DNA from: Prochlorococcus sp. MIT 1307
Lineage (GTDB): Bacteria > Cyanobacteriota > Cyanobacteriia > PCC-6307 > Cyanobiaceae
DNA: 64,000 bases
NCBI RefSeq assembly: GCF_034092395.1
Contig: NZ_CP139301.1
Span: forward strand, 1,736,001 to 1,800,000
Direction: 5' to 3'
Shown: positions 54,592-63,701 of the stretch, in pieces
Numbering within the stretch: the stretch's first letter is position 1
Layout of the letters: each line of letters opens with the position of its first letter
Program-made: the position numbers and the translations under genes
Notes under the pieces: model-generated
Seen by the model: the letters and a program-made list of their open reading frames with translations, nothing else
Database searches by the model: none
Told to the model about the DNA's origin: nothing

Positions 54592-55931
54592 TGAACAAAA
54601 AACTTCTTCCTCTTGATTTGATTAAGGAATTGAGATCTATTGCTGGACTAAAAGTTTTTAATCTCAGTTCAGATAGGGAGCGTTTTTCTAGAGACTTTTT
54701 TGACTATTCGCCAGTTTTAAAAAAGCAATTACAAGGTTGTTGTGCAGACCTTGTGGTTCGTCCTGATTCGGTTGAATCAGTTTTGTCAGTTGCTGGTTCA
54801 TGCCATAGATACGGCATCCCTTTGACTATTAGAGGAGCTGGCACTGGAAATTATGGCCAGTGTGTCCCTCTTTTTGGTGGAATCGTCATGCTAATGGGGG
54901 CATTGCGTCAGATTCGCGATCTAGACCCTGGTAATGGTCAAGTAACCGTTGAGTCAGGTTGTTTGATGGGAGATCTCGAAAAATACCTTATTAGTCAGGG
55001 GCGACAGTTGCGCCTACTTCCAAGTACTTGGAGAAGTGCCTCAATAGGAGGATTCGTTGCAGGGGGGTCAGGTGGAATTGGTTCAGTTAAATGGGGCTTT
55101 TTGCGAGATCCAGGGCATTTATTGGGGCTTGAAGTTGTAACGGTAGAAGAAAAACCGCAAAAATTGCAGCTTGATGCTAAAGCCGCAGAGGCACTGAATC
55201 ATGCCTATGGCACAAATGGGATTATCACAGCGTTAACCCTGGCAACTTCTCAATCAGTAGCTTGGCAGGAAGTAACAATTGATTGTGAAACGTGGTCAAT
55301 AGCAGTGAACCTTATAAATAGTTGTGCTCGAGCTGCTGTTGACCTTCAACTTTGCAGTTTGCTTGAAGAAAAAATTATTGAGAAGATCCCTCATTGGTCA
55401 GGACCACCTATAGCTCAGCATCGACTTTTGATTTTGGTAGCTCCTGATGGCATTAGTACTATCGAACGCTTGGCAAAAAGTGTAGGAGCATTATTTAATC
55501 TTTTGGGCCCTGAAAATTATAGAACTGGCAGTGGTTTGCGAGAACTGACCTGGAATCACACCACACTTCATATGCGGGCATTAGATGCTGATTGGACTTA
55601 TTTGCAGATGCTTTTGCCACAGCCTGAATTGGAAGCAATGAATACTCTCAAGAAAAAATGGGGAGATGATCTTCTGTGGCATTTGGAAGCTGTTCGACAG
55701 CAGGGTGTCCAGCGATTAGCGGCATTGCCAATTGTGCGCTGGAGGGGAATTGATTCATTGAAAAAGTTGATGTCTGATTGCCGTGAAATAGGAGCTGTTT
55801 TGTTCAATCCTCATGTTTTTACTGTTGAGGATGGTGGGCTTGGAGTAGTTGATGTGGATCAAGTTGAGATGAAAAGACGCTTTGACCCACAAGGTATTCT
55901 GAATCCAGGAAAGTTAAAAGGATGGCTATAG
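54591..55931 (+). CDS. FAD-linked oxidase (GlcD-like)
   Basis: A 446-residue FAD-binding protein of the PCMH/GlcD group. The N-terminal half has FSRDFFDYSPVLKK, VVRPDSVESVLSVA, and LTIRGAGTGNYGQCVPLFGG, which binds FAD; IGGFVAGGSGGIGSVKWG is a second FAD contact. The C-terminal domain shapes the substrate pocket, and the protein ends near FDPQGILNPGKLKGWL, the usual family ending. The oxidised substrate is unknown. It is translationally coupled to the amidohydrolase. Confidence 0.84.
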   Translation: MNKKLLPLDLIKELRSIAGLKVFNLSSDRERFSRDFFDYSPVLKKQLQGCCADLVVRPDSVESVLSVAGSCHRYGIPLTIRGAGTGNYGQCVPLFGGIVMLMGALRQIRDLDPGNGQVTVESGCLMGDLEKYLISQGRQLRLLPSTWRSASIGGFVAGGSGGIGSVKWGFLRDPGHLLGLEVVTVEEKPQKLQLDAKAAEALNHAYGTNGIITALTLATSQSVAWQEVTIDCETWSIAVNLINSCARAAVDLQLCSLLEEKIIEKIPHWSGPPIAQHRLLILVAPDGISTIERLAKSVGALFNLLGPENYRTGSGLRELTWNHTTLHMRALDADWTYLQMLLPQPELEAMNTLKKKWGDDLLWHLEAVRQQGVQRLAALPIVRWRGIDSLKKLMSDCREIGAVLFNPHVFTVEDGGLGVVDVDQVEMKRRFDPQGILNPGKLKGWL

Positions 55932-55987
55932 CAAGTTTGAGTGATTTCTTTAGCTGGTTTTTAGGGAAGCTCAACCAAGAATGATCC

Positions 55988-57235
55988 TCATGGGATTGTG
56001 TTGTTGAGTATTTTTCGCTTAAAGGTATCTCCGATTAAATATAAAGAGCCAGCCACAACGGGAGGGGGGGTAGGCCATCGGCCTTTCTTTTGGATTTTGG
56101 AAAAAACTTGTTCAACTTGATTTGCTTGGAGTAGTTGACTTGTTAATTCTGGACAAGCATTGGACAGCTGGACTTGGGACCAGCTGTCGTGATTAGGTAT
56201 TGGGATTACCCAAGCAATGTCTTGAGGCTTGATTAGATATCGGAGCATTTCAGGCGCCTGTTTGTGTCGTTGTATCCCCAGTACCCAGTGCACGCCTATT
56301 TCTTCTTGAGCCCATTTGCTTCTTTCTTTTGCTAATTCTTTTGCTGCATGTGGGTTGTGTGCTCCATCTATCACAACAGGGAATCCATTCCAATTGGTTC
56401 TTTGGAGCCTCCCAGGCCAATTGGCCAAAGCAAGCCCTTTTCGAATTAATGGTTCGTCGAGTTCCCACCCAAGTTTTCCTAGTGACTGAAGTGCTCCTTT
56501 CGCAACTGCAGCATTCTTCCTTTGGATGTCGCCACTGATTCCAAGCTCCCAGCTTTGAGGTATTGGAGGAACCCATTGGATCTGGGCATTGTGTTTCTCA
56601 GCTGTATCTTTGAGTACTTGAGTGACATCAGGATGTTGTGCTGCACTTATAACTTTGCAGCCTGATGTGATAACCGCTGCTTTTTCTTGAGCAATGTCTT
56701 TTATGGTTGCCCCTAAGTGATCGCAGTGATCTAAACCAATACTACCCATTGCAATAACAGGTCTCAAAGGATGTGCTGTTGTTGCATCGAGACGGCCACC
56801 AAGGCCTACTTCCAAAACTAATAGCTGTACATTATGCTTCGCGAAATATTCAAAAGCGACTGCCATCACCAACTCAAATGGAGTTAGTTGATGGACTTTT
56901 AATAGTGGTCTAAGAGATAAAAGAATTTGTCGAAATTCTTGAAGTGAAATGAGATTGTCATCGATTCGAATTCTCTCGCACCAGCTCACAAGGTGAGGCG
57001 AAGTTGTTGTACCACTTTTGATCCTTGCAGCTTTTAGACAGCTTTGAATAAAGCTTGCAATTGATCCTTTCCCATTTGTTCCGGCGATTTGGATTGCTGG
57101 GATTTCAGAACAGGGATTACCCATCAATTGCAATGCTTTTTTTATTCTTTCTATTCCAAGATCCATTCCCCTTTGATCAAAGGAAGGAATTAGATCCGTT
57201 AATTCTTCAAAATTAGAAATGGTTTTATGTTCCAA
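55988..57235 (-). CDS. folC: Folylpolyglutamate / dihydrofolate synthase FolC
   Basis: FolC adds glutamate to folates. The 415-residue protein has the Mur-ligase-type P-loop IAGTNGKGSIASFI, the TSPHLVSWCERIRI block, VGLGGRLDATTA and VIDGAHNPHAAKEL. The start is TTG at 57235, one base from the end of argD. The C-terminal domain includes LGIQRHKQAPEML. It is a single gene, so both activities may be held by one enzyme as in many bacteria. Confidence 0.92.
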   Translation of the reverse strand: MEHKTISNFEELTDLIPSFDQRGMDLGIERIKKALQLMGNPCSEIPAIQIAGTNGKGSIASFIQSCLKAARIKSGTTTSPHLVSWCERIRIDDNLISLQEFRQILLSLRPLLKVHQLTPFELVMAVAFEYFAKHNVQLLVLEVGLGGRLDATTAHPLRPVIAMGSIGLDHCDHLGATIKDIAQEKAAVITSGCKVISAAQHPDVTQVLKDTAEKHNAQIQWVPPIPQSWELGISGDIQRKNAAVAKGALQSLGKLGWELDEPLIRKGLALANWPGRLQRTNWNGFPVVIDGAHNPHAAKELAKERSKWAQEEIGVHWVLGIQRHKQAPEMLRYLIKPQDIAWVIPIPNHDSWSQVQLSNACPELTSQLLQANQVEQVFSKIQKKGRWPTPPPVVAGSLYLIGDTFKRKILNNTIP

Positions 57236-58417
57236 TTACTCAATATTTCTGAATGTAGCTTTAACTCTTTTGAGTAATTCTTCTATTTCACTTGCTTTAA
57301 TTACAAGTGGTGGAACCATACGAATCACTTTTGGTCCCGCCGGAACGACCAGCAACTTTTCATTTAGTGCGGCCTTGGTAAACAATTGTGCAGTTATTGT
57401 TGTTTCTTCATTAAGTACTAACCCTTGTATTAGTCCAAGACCTCGCACGGTATGTAAATGATTTGGAAAACTTTTTGTAATAGCTATAAGCCCATCATTG
57501 AGCTCTGCTGCTCGCTTGTTGACGTTTGTTAGGAGGTTCCTTCTTTCTATTTCTGTTGCAACGGTGATTCCTGCTTTGCAGGCGAATGGATTGCCTCCAA
57601 AGGTGCTTGCATGATCACCAGGACTAAAAAAGTTTGCATGTTGCTTGACCATTAAGGCCCCAATTGCATGGCCTCCTCCTAACCCTTTGGCAATGGTGAA
57701 TGCATCAGGCTCTACGCCAAGGTGCTCGTACCCCCACCAATTCCCACTGCGTCCCATGCCTGTTTGAACTTCATCGAAGATCAACAAAATTTCTCTTTTG
57801 ATGCACTCTGCCTGTAATTGTTGGAAGAAGATTTCATTGCCAGTATTTATACCGCCTTCCCCTTGTATTGGCTCTATTAAGACGGCAGCCACACGAGGTC
57901 CTTTATTTTCTATTTGCTTCAGCAATTTCTCGAAAGATGCAAAATCGTTGTAGGTAAAAAATTCAAAGCCTTGAACCAATGGTTCAAACCCTTTGTGGTA
58001 ATTGGGTTGCCCTGTAGCACTGATTGCGGCCAGTGTTCGGCCATGAAAACCAGCTTTAGCAGCCAGTATCACTGGTTCTTCAATCCCTCTTTTGAAATGT
58101 CCATATTTTCTGGCAAGCTTTATGGCTGCTTCATTTGCTTCAGCTCCGCTATTACAGAAAAATGCTCTATCTGCGCAGCTGTGATCAACCAACCAACTTG
58201 CTAATGCTTCTTGTTCAGATATCTCAAACAGGTTGGATACATGTTGAATTTGATTGAGTTGCCTGGTTAAAGCGCGGCGTAGAGCATTGTCACTATGGCC
58301 GAGGCTACAAGTAGCTATGCCTGCTACAGCATCAAGGTATCGTTTCCCATTTTGGTCCCATACCCAACAACCTTTTCCTCGAACAATCTTTATAGGAAGT
58401 CGTTTATAAGTATCCAT
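57236..58417 (-). CDS. argD: Acetylornithine aminotransferase
   Basis: ArgD makes N-acetylornithine in arginine synthesis with PLP. The 393-residue form starts at the ATG giving MDTYKRLPIKIVRGKG. The frame is open to 58501, but that N-terminal stretch reads the tRNA-Leu gene and is not protein. Motifs are FFCNSGAEANEAAIKLAR, GFHGRTL, ILIFDEVQTGMGRSG and TIAKGLGGGHAIGA, with the PLP lysine in the last. It ends next to the folC start. Confidence 0.96.
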   Translation of the reverse strand: MDTYKRLPIKIVRGKGCWVWDQNGKRYLDAVAGIATCSLGHSDNALRRALTRQLNQIQHVSNLFEISEQEALASWLVDHSCADRAFFCNSGAEANEAAIKLARKYGHFKRGIEEPVILAAKAGFHGRTLAAISATGQPNYHKGFEPLVQGFEFFTYNDFASFEKLLKQIENKGPRVAAVLIEPIQGEGGINTGNEIFFQQLQAECIKREILLIFDEVQTGMGRSGNWWGYEHLGVEPDAFTIAKGLGGGHAIGALMVKQHANFFSPGDHASTFGGNPFACKAGITVATEIERRNLLTNVNKRAAELNDGLIAITKSFPNHLHTVRGLGLIQGLVLNEETTITAQLFTKAALNEKLLVVPAGPKVIRMVPPLVIKASEIEELLKRVKATFRNIE

Positions 58418-58425
58418 TAACACAG

Positions 58426-58507
58426 TGGGAGCGGTCGGACTCGAACCGACAAACCCGAAGGTGCCGCATTTTGAGTGCGGTGCGTCTACCAATTCCACCA
58501 CGCTCCC
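58426..58507 (-). tRNA. tRNA-Leu (CAA anticodon)
   Basis: The class II tRNA of about 82 bases has acceptor GGGAGCG/CGCTCCC, anticodon stem CCGCA/TGCGG with loop CTCAAAA, giving anticodon CAA, and a long variable arm (CACC-TTCG-GGTT type). T-arm is GTCGG-TTCGAGT-CCGAC. CCA is not encoded. It is only eight bases upstream of the argD start. Confidence 0.95.
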
Positions 58508-58541
58508 GTTAATTGAGTGTATGACAGGGGAAGCGTTTGTG

Positions 58542-59834
58542 CTAATGCCTAATTATATGAGCACCAGCACTATTTAGTTTTTCTTCTAATGACGCATAAC
58601 CTCGATCGAGATGATTTAGTCCTTCTACTTGGCTATTCCCTCTTGCTGAAAGGCTTGCAAGCACCATTGCTGCCGTTGAGCGTAAATCCCCTCCATGAAC
58701 AGGAGCAGCACTCAATTGTGGAACACCCTCAATAACTGCTGTATTGCCTTGGACTCGTATAGATGCTCCCATTCGCTGCAATTCAGCGACATGTTTCATA
58801 CGGTTCTCATAGATTTTTTCTGTAATTACACTTGTTCCTTTGGCTGTTGTCATTAATGCCATGAACGGTGCCTGCAAATCTGTTGGGAATCCTGGGAATG
58901 GTTGCGTTGTTATATCTATCCCTTTAATTTCGCCTGGGTTAATGTGAATGCTTTCTTTATTGATTTCGAGGGTACATCCACAATCTCTTAGTTTTTGAAG
59001 TAGTGAATTTAAGTGTTCGGGGATAACTGGCGCAACACTTAAATTAGAGCGAGTAATGGCAGCTGCAATAAGAAATGTTCCTGCTTCAATTCGGTCAGGA
59101 ATCACCTTGTAATCACATCCATGTAAGTGTTTGACCCCTTCAATTGTTATTTTTGGCCCACCAGCCCCACTTATTTTTGCCCCCATTGAATTTAGTAATT
59201 TCGAGAGATCTTGAACTTCTGGCTCTTGGGCAGCGTTCTCAATGCTGCTATGTCCTTCTGCGAGAACAGCTGCCATAAGAATTGTCTCGGTCGCACCGAC
59301 GCTTGGGCAATCCAATACAATTTCCGCTCCCTTTAAGCGTTTCTGAGTACCTGGCACTGAAGCGGTGACCACACCATGCTCAACGTTTATAAATGCACCC
59401 AAAGCTTTGAGGCCTCTTATATGTTCTAAAACAGGTCTTGCTCCTATTTCACAACCGCCTGGTAGGGGGATTTTAGCTTGACCAAGCCTAGCTAAAAGTG
59501 GACCTATACAGAAAAAGCTTGCTCTAAGTCCATGAACTAGTTCGTAAGGCAGCTCTACATGATGAAGCTCTGAGGCGTCTATATGCATTTCATCTTTCCA
59601 CTGCTTTAACTTGACTCCCATCGTTAAGAGAATGTTCCCCATGACATCAATGTCAGTAAGTTCTGGAACATTTTGTAGCTGCAGCTTTTCTTCAGTGAGA
59701 AGTGATGCTGCCATAAGCACTAGAGCTGAATTCTTCGCACCACTGACTTTTAATTCTCCGGATAAAATGCAATCACCTTGAACCTCTAAATGCGGCGTGG
59801 AAATTTTGCTTGAGATTGAAGCCGCAATGGGCAT
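58542..59834 (-). CDS. murA: UDP-N-acetylglucosamine 1-carboxyvinyltransferase
   Basis: MurA starts peptidoglycan synthesis by adding enolpyruvate to UDP-GlcNAc. The 430-residue protein has VSGAKNSALVLMAASLL, the catalytic cysteine loop LPGGCEIGARPV (Cys128, the fosfomycin target), ITIEGVKHLHGC and FPTDLQAPFMAL. The length is usual. It stands between two tRNA-Leu genes, upstream of tRNA-Leu (CAA) on the same strand. Confidence 0.96.
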   Translation of the reverse strand: MPIAASISSKISTPHLEVQGDCILSGELKVSGAKNSALVLMAASLLTEEKLQLQNVPELTDIDVMGNILLTMGVKLKQWKDEMHIDASELHHVELPYELVHGLRASFFCIGPLLARLGQAKIPLPGGCEIGARPVLEHIRGLKALGAFINVEHGVVTASVPGTQKRLKGAEIVLDCPSVGATETILMAAVLAEGHSSIENAAQEPEVQDLSKLLNSMGAKISGAGGPKITIEGVKHLHGCDYKVIPDRIEAGTFLIAAAITRSNLSVAPVIPEHLNSLLQKLRDCGCTLEINKESIHINPGEIKGIDITTQPFPGFPTDLQAPFMALMTTAKGTSVITEKIYENRMKHVAELQRMGASIRVQGNTAVIEGVPQLSAAPVHGGDLRSTAAMVLASLSARGNSQVEGLNHLDRGYASLEEKLNSAGAHIIRH

Positions 59835-59982
59835 GCCCTATCACTTTTTAAATCTATTTCCATATTGACAACTCTAAATAGCGCCGTCCAGATGGCCGTT
59901 ATGAAAAGTGGGTGGCTTTTGCTTGCGTTGTTGAAGGAAGGAGGCAATTGATGACTTATGTTCCTAGCTGCGACAAGACCGT

Positions 59983-60066
59983 GCGGATGTGGCGGAATTG
60001 GTAGACGCGCTAGTTTCAGGTACTAGTGGCAGCAATGTCGTGGGAGTTCAAGTCTCCCCATCCGCA
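59983..60066 (+). tRNA. tRNA-Leu (CAG anticodon)
   Basis: The 84-base class II gene has acceptor GCGGATG pairing with CATCCGC, D-arm GGCGGAATTGGTAGACGC, anticodon stem CTAGT/ACTAG with loop TTCAGGT (anticodon CAG), a long variable arm, and T-arm GGGAG-TTCAAGT-CTCCC. CCA is not encoded. Confidence 0.95.
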
Positions 60067-60103
60067 TTATCTTTAGGGTATGAAAATATTCCATTTCTGA
60101 CTA

Positions 60104-60352
60104 ATGATTTTATTGAAGATTTCTAATTCGTCTGAATTAGTTGCAGCCAAATTAGGGGGTTTGGTTGAGCGAATGACGCCGGACTTTATTGATGACTCTA
60201 CTGTTGAGGACATGGTAATAAAAAGAATGCTTGAGACCCTTGCTCAAGAAGGCATAAAGGGTGAGATTTCATCAATAAAGGGTATTGAAGTAGAAAAGCA
60301 GCAGTTGGTTTTAAATGAGAGTTTCAAGGTGCGCAATCATCAGAATTTTTGA
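60104..60352 (+). CDS. Small conserved hypothetical protein, 82 aa
   Basis: An 82-residue soluble protein starting MILLKISNSSELVAAKLGG, then FIDDSTVEDMVIKRML (helix) and GEISSIKGIEVEKQQL (beta hairpin). No catalytic motif, membrane span or signal is visible, but the regular secondary structure suggests a real fold. It starts about 37 bases after tRNA-Leu and ends 31 bases before the SpoU-type methyltransferase, so it may be co-transcribed with it. I cannot name the family. Confidence 0.65.
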   Translation: MILLKISNSSELVAAKLGGLVERMTPDFIDDSTVEDMVIKRMLETLAQEGIKGEISSIKGIEVEKQQLVLNESFKVRNHQNF

Positions 60353-60382
60353 GGGGGGGAGGTAACAATTAGAACTTCTCCC

Positions 60383-61225
60383 TTGCCATTAATCTCTAGT
60401 CGTCGTAATCCACTTGTTCGTCGATTAAAAGCTCTCGCTTCTAAGGAAGGACGAGAAAAGTTTTCTTTGTTGTTGCTTGAGGGGACCCATCTTTTAGAAG
60501 AAGCATTAAAGACTTCTTTTTTTCCTGGTGAGATTATTGCTACTAGCTCTTGGTTGAAAGATCATTTAGAGCTTTTGAAGCTTATTCCAAAGAATGTCCT
60601 TTTTCATGAAGTAACGCGCTCAGTACTTGAGGCCGCTTTGACAACTAAAAATCCTGATGGTGTTGCAGCTCTGTTCCCTTTAGAAGCAATTCCTAAGCCT
60701 CCTAAGGATCTTGATTTTGTTTTAGCATTGGATCGATTGCAAGATCCAGGGAATTTAGGAACCTTGTTTCGCACAGCTTTAGCCGCAGAGGTACAAGTGA
60801 TTTGGCTGGCGTTAGGGGCTGATCCATTGAGTCAAAAGGTATTACGCGCTTCAGCAGGCGCAACACTTCATTTGCCTTACGAAAGATCTGGAGGGGAGGA
60901 GAAGGTAGCGATCAAAGAATTTGTAGAGAAACTTGAGTTTGCAGTTATGCGTGGATATCAAGTTGTAGGTTCTTTTGTCCCTGGAGGGTCTTTGTCTGAT
61001 TCAACCTGTCCTTATTGGGAGCTTGATTGGACAAAGCCAACAGTATTAGTTCTTGGCAACGAAGGTTCTGGTCTTCATCCATTGATTAAGTCTTGTTGTA
61101 CTCACTCGATCACCTTGCCTCATAGCTCATTGGTTGAATCGCTAAATGTGGCATCTGCAGCAGTTCCTCTGCTGTTGGAGCGACGAAGAGCCAAAATGTC
61201 TTGTGAAATACATCAGTGCCTGTGA
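60383..61225 (+). CDS. SpoU/TrmH-family RNA 2'-O-ribose methyltransferase
   Basis: This 280-residue SPOUT enzyme probably methylates a ribose in rRNA or tRNA. Motif 1 is LDRLQDPGNLGTLFRTA; motif 2, PTVLVLGNEGSGLHP; motif 3, LPHSSLVESLNVASA. These form the knotted SAM site. The N-terminal 95 residues form a substrate-binding L30e-like domain (RRNPLVRRLKALASKEGR). The start is TTG. It is followed by lpdA with a 10-base overlap. Confidence 0.92.
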   Translation: MPLISSRRNPLVRRLKALASKEGREKFSLLLLEGTHLLEEALKTSFFPGEIIATSSWLKDHLELLKLIPKNVLFHEVTRSVLEAALTTKNPDGVAALFPLEAIPKPPKDLDFVLALDRLQDPGNLGTLFRTALAAEVQVIWLALGADPLSQKVLRASAGATLHLPYERSGGEEKVAIKEFVEKLEFAVMRGYQVVGSFVPGGSLSDSTCPYWELDWTKPTVLVLGNEGSGLHPLIKSCCTHSITLPHSSLVESLNVASAAVPLLLERRRAKMSCEIHQCL

Positions 61226-62661
61226 CCGAAGCCAATTTCGACTTCGATTTGATTGTGATAGGGGCAGGTTATGGCGGCTTTGATGCTGCTAAACATGCTG
61301 CTGAAAATGGACTCCAGGTGGCGATTGTTGAATCGCGTGAGATGGGAGGGACCTGTGTGAACAGAGGGTGTGTGCCCTCTAAGGCTTTATTAGCGGCAAG
61401 CGGCAAAGTTAGGGAGTTGGCTGATTCGCAACATTTGTCTGGGTTTGGCATTCACGCTGCGCCTGTTCGATTTGAGAGGCAAAAAATTGCCGATCATGCA
61501 AATAATTTGGTCTCAGCTATTCGAAACAATTTAACTAAAACACTAGAGCGATCAGGGGTTACTATTCTGCGTGGGCAAGGAAGGTTGGAAGGTAATCAAT
61601 GTGTTGGGCTAAGAGAAATTAGTGGGGTTGATCGGGTTTTTACTACCAAAGATGTAATCCTTGCAACTGGTTCTGACCCATTTGTGCCCCCTGGAATTGA
61701 AATTGATGGAAGAACAGTTTTTACAAGTGATGAGGCCATTAGCCTTGAATGGCTGCCTCGCTGGATAGCCATTATTGGGAGTGGTTATATAGGTCTTGAA
61801 TTCGCAGATATATATACAGCTTTGGGCTGTGAGGTCACGATGATCGAGGCCCTTGATCGGATTATGCCTACTTTTGATCCTGACCTAACAAAATTAGCGT
61901 CACGTCAATTGATTGACGGGCGAGATATTGATGCACGTGCTGGCTTATTAGCCAGCAAAGTAACGCCTGGTTGCCCAGTACTTATTGAATTGTCAGATGT
62001 CAAAACGCGTGAGTTTGTTCAAGAGTTACAAGTAGATGCAGTATTGGTGGCGACAGGAAGGGTCCCAACTTCCTCTGGATTGAATTTGAGTTCAGTTGGT
62101 GTAGAGCTCAATAGAGGTTATGTCCCTATTGACGACGGAATGCGGGTGTTAAAGAAAGGGGAACCAATCCCTAACCTTTGGGCCGTTGGAGATGTCACGG
62201 GTAAGCTGATGTTGGCTCACACTGCTGCTGCTCAAGGAACAGTTGCTGTGGACAACATTCTCGGGAATAGTCGAATTATCGACTATCGCAGCATCCCTGC
62301 TGCTACTTTTACGCACCCAGAGATAAGTTCAGTTGGTTGTTCTGAGGTAGAGGCAAAAGAACTTGCCTCTAAAGAAGATTTTGAGTTAGGAATTGTTCGC
62401 AGTTATTTCAAGGGGAATTCAAAGGCTTTGGCTGAGATTGAAAGTGATGGCCTGATGAAGTTGCTTTTTCGAAAAGATACTGGAGAAGTTCTTGGTGCAC
62501 ACATATATGGCTTGCATGCTGCTGATTTGATTCAGGAAGTGGCTAACGCCGTTGCAAGACGGCAAAACGTGGTTGCGTTGTCTCGAGAAGTACATACTCA
62601 TCCCACTCTTAGTGAGGTCGTTGAGGTCGCATATAAACAAGCGGCGAAGCAATTAAATTAA
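61216..62661 (+). CDS. lpdA: Dihydrolipoamide dehydrogenase
   Basis: LpdA is the E3 subunit of the pyruvate and related dehydrogenase complexes. It may also serve the glycine cleavage system. The 481-residue protein starts at GTG and has FAD-binding VIGAGYGGFDAA, the redox-active pair GGTCVNRGCVP (Cys47, Cys52), IIGSGYIGLEFADI for NAD, AVGDVTGKLMLAHTA, and the catalytic HTHPTLSEVV near the end. It overlaps the RNA methyltransferase gene and is followed by trpC. Confidence 0.95.
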   Translation: MPVTEANFDFDLIVIGAGYGGFDAAKHAAENGLQVAIVESREMGGTCVNRGCVPSKALLAASGKVRELADSQHLSGFGIHAAPVRFERQKIADHANNLVSAIRNNLTKTLERSGVTILRGQGRLEGNQCVGLREISGVDRVFTTKDVILATGSDPFVPPGIEIDGRTVFTSDEAISLEWLPRWIAIIGSGYIGLEFADIYTALGCEVTMIEALDRIMPTFDPDLTKLASRQLIDGRDIDARAGLLASKVTPGCPVLIELSDVKTREFVQELQVDAVLVATGRVPTSSGLNLSSVGVELNRGYVPIDDGMRVLKKGEPIPNLWAVGDVTGKLMLAHTAAAQGTVAVDNILGNSRIIDYRSIPAATFTHPEISSVGCSEVEAKELASKEDFELGIVRSYFKGNSKALAEIESDGLMKLLFRKDTGEVLGAHIYGLHAADLIQEVANAVARRQNVVALSREVHTHPTLSEVVEVAYKQAAKQLN

Positions 62662-62740
62662 ATTTTGGTTCTTAAGTGAATGGGGTGTCTAAACCTTTGC
62701 TCCAACTTTTCTTTAGAGATTATCTTTAATTTTTAACCCT

Positions 62741-63625
62741 ATGGAAATTCGTCGCCGCCCTCCTAATCCAAGTATTAAAGTTGCGAATTTGGAATATGCA
62801 ATTCCACATTCAGAAGGTAAACCACGCAATATTTTAGAAAAGATTGTTTGGGAAAAGGACCGAGAAGTAAATATCGCCCGTCAGCGGGTTCCTTTGGAAA
62901 AACTTAAAGCACAAATTGCTGATTTTCCTCAACCTAGGAATTTTTTAGATGCTTTGTGTACAGCAAATACTTTGCCTGCAGTTATTGCTGAAGTTAAAAA
63001 AGCTAGCCCGAGTAAAGGCATAATCCGAGAAGATTTTGATCCAGTTGCTATAGCTAAGGCCTATCAAGAAGGTGGTGCTAATTGTCTGTCAGTTTTGACA
63101 GATAAGACGTTTTTTCAAGGTGGCTTTGAGGTTCTTGTTGAGGTAAGGAAAACAGTTGATCTACCAATTTTGTGCAAAGACTTTATTTTGATGCCATATC
63201 AGCTATATCAAGCAAGGGCTGCAGGTGCTGATGCAGTCCTTTTGATTGCCGCAATTCTTTCTGACCAGGATTTAACTTATTTGAGCAAGGTCTCTGCCTC
63301 ATTAGGCCTAACAGTTCTTGTTGAAGTGCATGACTCTGTTGAGCTTGAAAGAGTTCTCAGCATTGGCTCATTCCCTTTGATTGGAATTAATAATCGTGAT
63401 TTGACAACTTTTGAGACTAATCTTTCGACAACTGAAATACTCTATAAAAAGTTTGAAAAGCGATTAATAAAACAAGGCTCTCTTGTAGTTAGCGAATCTG
63501 GCTTTTTTAAGCATGAAGATTTAAAAATGGTCCTGAAAGTTGGAGCTAAGGCTGTTTTGGTCGGAGAGTCTTTAATGCGTCAAGCTGATATACGTAAAGC
63601 TTTAAGGGAGTTAATTGGACTTTGA
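62741..63625 (+). CDS. trpC: Indole-3-glycerol phosphate synthase
   Basis: TrpC closes the indole ring in tryptophan synthesis. The 294-residue TIM barrel carries [84 protein letters not shown] and [11 protein letters not shown]. The N-terminal extension of about 35 residues is Arg/Pro-rich and longer than in many relatives. No other trp genes are in the window. Confidence 0.96.
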   Translation: MEIRRRPPNPSIKVANLEYAIPHSEGKPRNILEKIVWEKDREVNIARQRVPLEKLKAQIADFPQPRNFLDALCTANTLPAVIAEVKKASPSKGIIREDFDPVAIAKAYQEGGANCLSVLTDKTFFQGGFEVLVEVRKTVDLPILCKDFILMPYQLYQARAAGADAVLLIAAILSDQDLTYLSKVSASLGLTVLVEVHDSVELERVLSIGSFPLIGINNRDLTTFETNLSTTEILYKKFEKRLIKQGSLVVSESGFFKHEDLKMVLKVGAKAVLVGESLMRQADIRKALRELIGL

Positions 63626-63701
63626 GCATGCAAGTTTTACTCAGTAGGCTCTATCCTTTTTTTACGCGGGCAGGCAAAATCAACTTGACAATTTATTTCT
63701 C

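Noticed and set aside
58418-58501. N-terminal extension of argD reading MVELVDAPHSK and onward
   Set aside because: These codons are the tRNA-Leu (CAA) gene read as protein. The real argD start is the ATG at 58417.
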